The notes beneath the pieces are model-generated. The model made no database searches. It had not been told where the DNA came from and worked only from the letters and a program-made list of their open reading frames with translations. A stretch of DNA of 64,000 nucleotides from Phycobacter sedimenti (GTDB lineage Bacteria; Pseudomonadota; Alphaproteobacteria; Rhodobacterales; Rhodobacteraceae): the NCBI RefSeq assembly GCF_038148855.1, contig NZ_JBBVGR010000011.1, positions 1 to 64,000 on the forward strand. Reading direction: 5' to 3'. Shown here in pieces: positions 59,667 to 64,000 of the stretch; within the stretch, counting starts at the first letter, position 1; every line of letters begins with the position of its first letter. Both the position numbers and the translations under genes were made by a program.

Positions 59667-62117
59667 ATGTCTGATTTTCCATCAAAGGCCCGCGTGGTCA
59701 TCATTGGCGGCGGTGTCGTCGGTTGTTCCTCCCTTTATCATCTGGCCAAGAAGGGCTGGAGCGACTGCGTTCTTTTGGAAAAGAACGAGCTGACGGCGGG
59801 CTCGACCTGGCATGCGGCGGGCAATGTGCCGACCTTTTCCACCTCCTGGTCGATTATGAACATGCAGCGCTACTCGACCGAGCTTTATGCGCGGCTGGGC
59901 GATGAGGTCGACTACCCGATGAATTATCATCAGACGGGGTCGATCCGGCTGGCGCACACGAAGGAACGGATGCAGGAGTTCGGGCGCGCCGCCGCCATGG
60001 GCCGCTATCAGGGCATGGGGATGGAGATCCTGACGCCGGAAGAGGCCAAGGCGCGCTATCCCTTCCTTGAAACCCACGATCTGGCGGGCGCCCTTTATGA
60101 TCCCAACGACGGCGATATCGACCCGGCGCAGGTGACGCAGGCGCTGGCCAAGGGCGCGCGCGACATGGGCGCGAAGATTCTGCGCTTTTGCCCGGCAACC
60201 GGCGTGACCCAGAACGATGATGGCACCTGGATCGTGCACACCGACAAGGGTGATATCGCCTGCGACTATGTGGTCAACGCCGCTGGATACTATGCGCAGC
60301 GGGTGGGCGAATGGTTCAAACCCTATGGCGGGCGCACCGTGCCGATGATGGTGATGAGCCACCAATACCTGCTGTCCGAGGAAATCCCCGAGATCGAAGC
60401 CCACAGCAAGGAGACCGGCAAGAAGCTGCCGCTTTTGCGGGATGTGGATGTCTCCTACTACCTGCGGCAGGAAAAACACGGCTTCAACTTGGGCCCTTAT
60501 GAGCCTAACTGCCGTGCCCATTGGGATACCGACGCCGATCCCATGCCCGAGGATTTTTCGTTCCAGCTGTGGAACGACGATCTGGACCGGATCGAGGATA
60601 TCGTCACCGACGCCATGGCACGTGTGCCTGCGCTGGCCACGGCGGGTGTTTCGCGCGTGATCAATGGGCCGATTCCCTATGCGCCAGACGGCCTCCCCCT
60701 GCTGGGGCCGATGCCGGGCGTGAAGAACGCCTTCGAGGCCTGCGTTTTCACCTTCGGCATTGCCCAGGGGGGCGGTGCGGGCAAGGTGCTTGCGGAATGG
60801 ATTGTCGATGGGCAGACCGAATGGGACATGTGGTCCTGCGATCCGCGCCGCTACACCGATTACACCGATCACGACTACTGCGTCGCCAAGGGGATGGAGG
60901 TCTACGGCCACGAGTATGCCATGCACTTTCCCCGCCACGAATGGCCCGCCGGGCGCGACAAGAAACTCTCGCCCGTGCATGAAAGGGTCAAGGCGCTGGG
61001 CGGGCAGATGGGCGCCTATAACGGCTGGGAGCGCGCCAACTGGTTCGCCAAACCCGGCGATGACACCTCCGAGGAAGCAACCCGCACCTGGGACCGCTCT
61101 GGCCCTTGGGAGGCGCGCATCCGTGAGGAATGCGAGGCGGTGCGCGATCACTGCGGCGTTCTGGACTTGCCCGGTTTTTCCCGGTTCGAGGTCAAGGGAG
61201 AGGGTGCACGTGAGTGGCTGCTCGGCAAGATTACCGGTGGCCTGCCCGGTGAGGGGCGCATGGGTCTGGCCTATTTCACCGATCCCCGCGGCCGCATCCT
61301 GACCGAGATGAGCGTGATGTGGCACGGGGAGGATCACTATATGCTGATCACCGCCGCCACGGCCCAGTGGCATGACTACGATGTGCTGGCGCATGACCTG
61401 CCCGAGGGGATCATGCTGCGGGACCGGACGCGAGATTTCTCGACCCTCATCGTCACCGGCCCCGCCGCGCGCGACATCTTCACCGCCATCGGAACCGAGG
61501 CGGACCTGTCTTTGCCCTGGCTGTCGGTGCAGACTGCGCGCATTGCAGGAGTCGACTGCGGTCTGGCGCGGGTGTCCTTCGCAGGGGAACTGGGCTGGGA
61601 AATCCACGCAGCCCCCGACGACATCCCGGCGCTCTATGATGTTGTGCTGGAAGCCGGTGCCAAACCCTTTGGCATGTACGCGCTGAACTCCCTGCGGATC
61701 GAGAAAGGATACCGCGCCTGGAAAGGGGACCTTTCCACCGATTATTCCGCAATCGAAGGGGGGCTGGATCGTTTCATCCGGCTGGGCAAGCCGCAGGATT
61801 TCCCCGGCAAGGCGGTGCTGGCGGCAGAGGCAGAGACCGGCCCGGCGAAACGCTTTGTCACCCTGGTGGTCGAGGCGGCAGAGGCGGATGCCCCTTACAT
61901 GTCCTGCATCTGGAAGGATGGGGAGATCGTGGGAGAGACCACTTCGGGCGACTGGGGCTACCGCGTCGGCGCCTCCATCGCGCTGGGCATGCTGCGCAGT
62001 GACCTGGCTGTTCCGGGCACCGAGTTGGAGGTGGAAATCTACGGGCAGATGTGCAGGGCCGTTGTGCAGCAGGACGAACCGCTCTGGGATCCTCAGAATG
62101 CCCGCTTGCGCGCCTGA
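59667..62117 (+). CDS. Dimethylglycine/sarcosine dehydrogenase-like flavoprotein with GcvT domain
   Basis: 816 residues. An N-terminal FAD domain (IIGGGVVGCSSLYHLAKKG) has STWHAAGN, whose His is the covalent FAD site in this family. The middle oxidoreductase domain extends to about 380. The C-terminal folate-binding GcvT domain (about 430-816: CGVLDLPGFSRFEVKGEGAREWLL, LGWEIHAAPDD) takes the formaldehyde unit as methylene-THF. The layout equals dimethylglycine dehydrogenase and sarcosine dehydrogenase; which N-methyl substrate it uses is unknown. Confidence 0.92.
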   Translation: MSDFPSKARVVIIGGGVVGCSSLYHLAKKGWSDCVLLEKNELTAGSTWHAAGNVPTFSTSWSIMNMQRYSTELYARLGDEVDYPMNYHQTGSIRLAHTKERMQEFGRAAAMGRYQGMGMEILTPEEAKARYPFLETHDLAGALYDPNDGDIDPAQVTQALAKGARDMGAKILRFCPATGVTQNDDGTWIVHTDKGDIACDYVVNAAGYYAQRVGEWFKPYGGRTVPMMVMSHQYLLSEEIPEIEAHSKETGKKLPLLRDVDVSYYLRQEKHGFNLGPYEPNCRAHWDTDADPMPEDFSFQLWNDDLDRIEDIVTDAMARVPALATAGVSRVINGPIPYAPDGLPLLGPMPGVKNAFEACVFTFGIAQGGGAGKVLAEWIVDGQTEWDMWSCDPRRYTDYTDHDYCVAKGMEVYGHEYAMHFPRHEWPAGRDKKLSPVHERVKALGGQMGAYNGWERANWFAKPGDDTSEEATRTWDRSGPWEARIREECEAVRDHCGVLDLPGFSRFEVKGEGAREWLLGKITGGLPGEGRMGLAYFTDPRGRILTEMSVMWHGEDHYMLITAATAQWHDYDVLAHDLPEGIMLRDRTRDFSTLIVTGPAARDIFTAIGTEADLSLPWLSVQTARIAGVDCGLARVSFAGELGWEIHAAPDDIPALYDVVLEAGAKPFGMYALNSLRIEKGYRAWKGDLSTDYSAIEGGLDRFIRLGKPQDFPGKAVLAAEAETGPAKRFVTLVVEAAEADAPYMSCIWKDGEIVGETTSGDWGYRVGASIALGMLRSDLAVPGTELEVEIYGQMCRAVVQQDEPLWDPQNARLRA

Positions 62118-62161
62118 GGTGCCGCAGCCAGGGCGCAATCAGAAGAGTTTGGAGAGTGTAG

Positions 62162-63058
62162 ATGTCCGATATCACATTGCTTGACGGCTCCATCGGTCAG
62201 GAGCTGGTGAAACGAGCCAAGGGGCAGCCCACGCCCATGTGGTCCACCTCCGTGATGCTTGAGCAGCCCGAAGCGGTGCGCGCCGTGCACAAAGCCTATT
62301 TCGATGCGGGTGCCACGATTGCAACGGCCAATACCTATGCCGTGCACCGGGATCGGCTGCCCATGGGCGGGCTGGAGGACCGGTTCGAAGAGCTGATCGA
62401 CATGGCGCTGCAGGGCGCCTGCGCGGCGCGCGATGCCAATGGCGGGGGCCGCGTTTCCGGAGCAATGGGGCCGCTTGGGGCGACCTATCGCACGGACAAG
62501 ACGCCCCCGGCAGATGAGGCCGCGCCGCTCTTTGCCGAACTGGTGGAACTGATGCGCGACCGGGTCGATCTGTTCATCCTGGAAACCGTCGCCTCAGTCG
62601 ATCAGGCGCGGGGCGGATTGATGGGCTGCCAGAAGGCAGACCGCCCGGTGTGGCTGTCGGTGACGGTCGATGATGAGGACGGAACCCGCCTGCGCTCCGG
62701 CGAGCCGGTTGCGGATCTGGCGCCTGTGGTGGCCGAATTTGCGCCGGATGCGGTGCTGGTCAACTGCTCCCGCCCCGAGGCGATCCCGGCGGGCCTTGAG
62801 ATCCTCAAAACCTTTGGTCGCCCCTTTGGCGCCTATGCGAACGGTTTCACCAAAATATCCGAAGGGTTCCTGAAGGACGCCCCGACAGTGGACGCTCTGG
62901 AAAAGCGCAAGGATCTGGGGCCCGAAGCCTATGCCGACCTGGTCATGGGGTGGATCGACCAGGGTGCGACTATCGTTGGCGGCTGCTGCGAGGTTGGTCC
63001 CGATCACATCGCCGAACTAGCCCGCCGCCTGAAGGCGGACGGACATCACATCGTCTGA
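62162..63058 (+). CDS. Homocysteine S-methyltransferase family protein
   Basis: A 298-residue (beta/alpha)8 enzyme. It begins ITLLDGSIGQEL, and the zinc ligands are the Cys of VLVNCSRP and C275/C276 of GGCCEVGPDHI. It transfers a methyl group to homocysteine from a donor such as betaine or S-methylmethionine. Next to the DMGDH-like gene, a betaine-type donor is plausible: betaine would give dimethylglycine for the neighbour. Donor specificity is not shown by sequence. GGAGAG is 6 nt before the ATG. Confidence 0.92.
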   Translation: MSDITLLDGSIGQELVKRAKGQPTPMWSTSVMLEQPEAVRAVHKAYFDAGATIATANTYAVHRDRLPMGGLEDRFEELIDMALQGACAARDANGGGRVSGAMGPLGATYRTDKTPPADEAAPLFAELVELMRDRVDLFILETVASVDQARGGLMGCQKADRPVWLSVTVDDEDGTRLRSGEPVADLAPVVAEFAPDAVLVNCSRPEAIPAGLEILKTFGRPFGAYANGFTKISEGFLKDAPTVDALEKRKDLGPEAYADLVMGWIDQGATIVGGCCEVGPDHIAELARRLKADGHHIV

Positions 63059-63079
63059 CCGGCAGCAAAAGGGGGCGCG

Positions 63080-64000
63080 ATGACGCAGAAAACCGGCACC
63101 CGGAAAGAAGGTCCATGGCAGATCGATATTCTGGTCTGCGAGGGCTTCGTTCTGACTGAAATGGCTGCCGTGACGGATACGCTGCGGATTGCCAACCGGG
63201 TTCTGGCGCGCCCTCAGTTTGAATGGACCGTGCGCTCGGCCATTGGTGGGCGTATCGGCTGCCGTTCGGGCCTCAATGTCGAAACCGAGCCTTTTGTGGC
63301 GCGGCCCGATGCGGATTTCACCTTTGTGCTCGGTAACAGCGATCCCGGCCATCCCGGCCTGTCATTGGGCCGGGTGATTCAGAGCTATACCAGCCGTGGA
63401 ACACAGGTATATCTGCTGGCCGAAGCTGCCGCCCGACATATCCGTAATCAGAGCGGCAAGACCGGCCCGCATACGACCCATTGGGAAAACTCGGACCTGT
63501 TGCGGGAACAGCTTGGGCTGGATCCGGGCAGCCAGACCCTTGCCCATGAGGACGGTCTGGTGGTGACCTGCGCCGGCATGGGCGCCACCACCGATATCGT
63601 TCTGGCGCTGGTGGGCAGGCTGACCTCGGCGGCGGTGCAGGTAACCGTGGCGAATATCCTCTTGCATGATCACATCCGCGATTTTGCCTCGCTGCAGCCC
63701 TTTTCTGGGCATGGCCCCACCACTTCGGGAGATCGCGATCTGGACAATTGCATCCGCCTGATGCAGGCCCATATCGAGGAGCCCTTGCCGATCAGCGCAA
63801 TCGTGGCGGAGCTGGGCCTGTCCAACCGGTCGCTGGAACGCAAGTTCAAGACGTTCTTTGGCGCCACGCCCAACGGCTTTTATCGCGAAATGCGGCTGAG
63901 CAAGGCAAACAACCTCTTGCTGAATACCACGCTGAGCGTGCGAGAAATCGGCCTCGCCTGCGGCTTTCCCAACGGGTTCTCTTCACTCTACAAATCGGTC
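63080..64000 (+). CDS. GlxA-family transcriptional regulator (3' truncated by window)
   Basis: Open from the ATG at 63080 to the window end (307 codons so far). An N-terminal DJ-1/PfpI-like domain (ILVCEGFVLTEMAAVTDTLRIAN, then FVLGNSDPGHPG and VYLLAEAAARH) is followed by an AraC-type C-terminal region, whose two helix-turn-helices run from SAIVAELGLSNRSLERKFKTFFGATP to VREIGLACGFPNGFSSLYK. This matches GbdR/CdhR-like activators of betaine and carnitine catabolism. The stop codon is outside the window. It lies 21 nt after the methyltransferase, so it is likely in the same operon. Confidence 0.93.
   Translation, partial: MTQKTGTRKEGPWQIDILVCEGFVLTEMAAVTDTLRIANRVLARPQFEWTVRSAIGGRIGCRSGLNVETEPFVARPDADFTFVLGNSDPGHPGLSLGRVIQSYTSRGTQVYLLAEAAARHIRNQSGKTGPHTTHWENSDLLREQLGLDPGSQTLAHEDGLVVTCAGMGATTDIVLALVGRLTSAAVQVTVANILLHDHIRDFASLQPFSGHGPTTSGDRDLDNCIRLMQAHIEEPLPISAIVAELGLSNRSLERKFKTFFGATPNGFYREMRLSKANNLLLNTTLSVREIGLACGFPNGFSSLYKSV

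Noticed and set aside
59682..62138. An 818-codon minus-strand frame opposite the DMGDH-like gene, and similar long frames opposite leuS (30033-32192) and opposite waaA/cysQ (19254-21149)
   Set aside because: These are codon-position shadows of GC-rich genes: the sense proteins have complete family motifs, whereas the antisense products show no domain, signal or ribosome site.

Overview
The window is about 64 kb of a GC-rich alphaproteobacterial chromosome, almost certainly from the Roseobacter group of the Rhodobacteraceae (Phaeobacter/Leisingera/Ruegeria-like). This rests on protein families and gene order (tsaD-gpsA-yciI-EVE; tldE-cysQ-waaA-lpxK; leuS-lptE-holA; HemY with a C-terminal zinc ribbon; a CenR-like regulator; DUF2125, DUF3576, HspQ, DciA). 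No genus-level marker was tested. Most of the window is core genome; I see no transposase, integrase, prophage, plasmid gene or CRISPR array.

Layout: the 3' end of ahcY, an outer-membrane barrel protein and a candidate orphan transcript (1-1400). A minus-strand tsaD/gpsA/yciI/EVE operon diverges from hemD, a mitofilin-like protein carrying a (GCCGAA)n tract interrupted by an assembly gap, and hemY (1400-8150). Next come a repeat-rich autotransporter-like surface protein (8563-11328), tRNA-Leu(CAG), hemN, alkB, mutY, dciA and a DsbA-type oxidoreductase (to 17.0 kb). A lipid A/KDO and housekeeping block (lpxK, waaA, cysQ, tldE, DUF2125) is followed by an SDR/enoyl-CoA hydratase pair, an HNH protein, a BaiN-like flavoprotein, a GST, and holA-lptE-leuS (to 32.1 kb). 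A strongly expressed porin, a YggS protein, an L,D-transpeptidase, ribA and the cenR-like regulator follow. Then come xthA, a CnoX-like thioredoxin, a LON-domain protein, Trm112, a UbiH-type hydroxylase, an amidase, an aminotransferase, ftsK, lolA, a lytic transglycosylase, an AEC transporter, hspQ and a gamma-glutamyltransferase. After these come an RsbW/RsbV-type pair, a thiolase, a hydrolase and a free-Met-sulfoxide reductase. The window ends in a catabolic cluster (58.0-64.0 kb) with a XRE-cupin regulator, LysE exporter, GFA enzyme, dimethylglycine-dehydrogenase-like flavoprotein, homocysteine methyltransferase and a truncated GlxA-family regulator; it probably handles N-methylated amines of the betaine/dimethylglycine type.

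The most interesting signals are non-coding. (1) Eight copies of one GC-rich intergenic element, with a CTCCCG start, a TTGGGC core and a terminal hairpin; seven begin 14-55 nt downstream of a stop codon in the sense of that gene, and two pairs sit tail to tail. (2) A near-perfect FNR-type box (37403-37416) placed for a class II promoter, then a -10-like hexamer, a hairpin, a CCTCCC single-stranded stretch and an intrinsic terminator, with no ORF: a candidate anaerobically controlled sRNA of about 87 nt. (3) Two identical-architecture 25-bp operators (GTGAAA-N13-TTTCAC), 39 bp apart, upstream of the XRE-cupin gene. (4) An N gap in a hexamer repeat whose left flank already contains the repeat exit sequence, so the gap is probably an assembly artefact.
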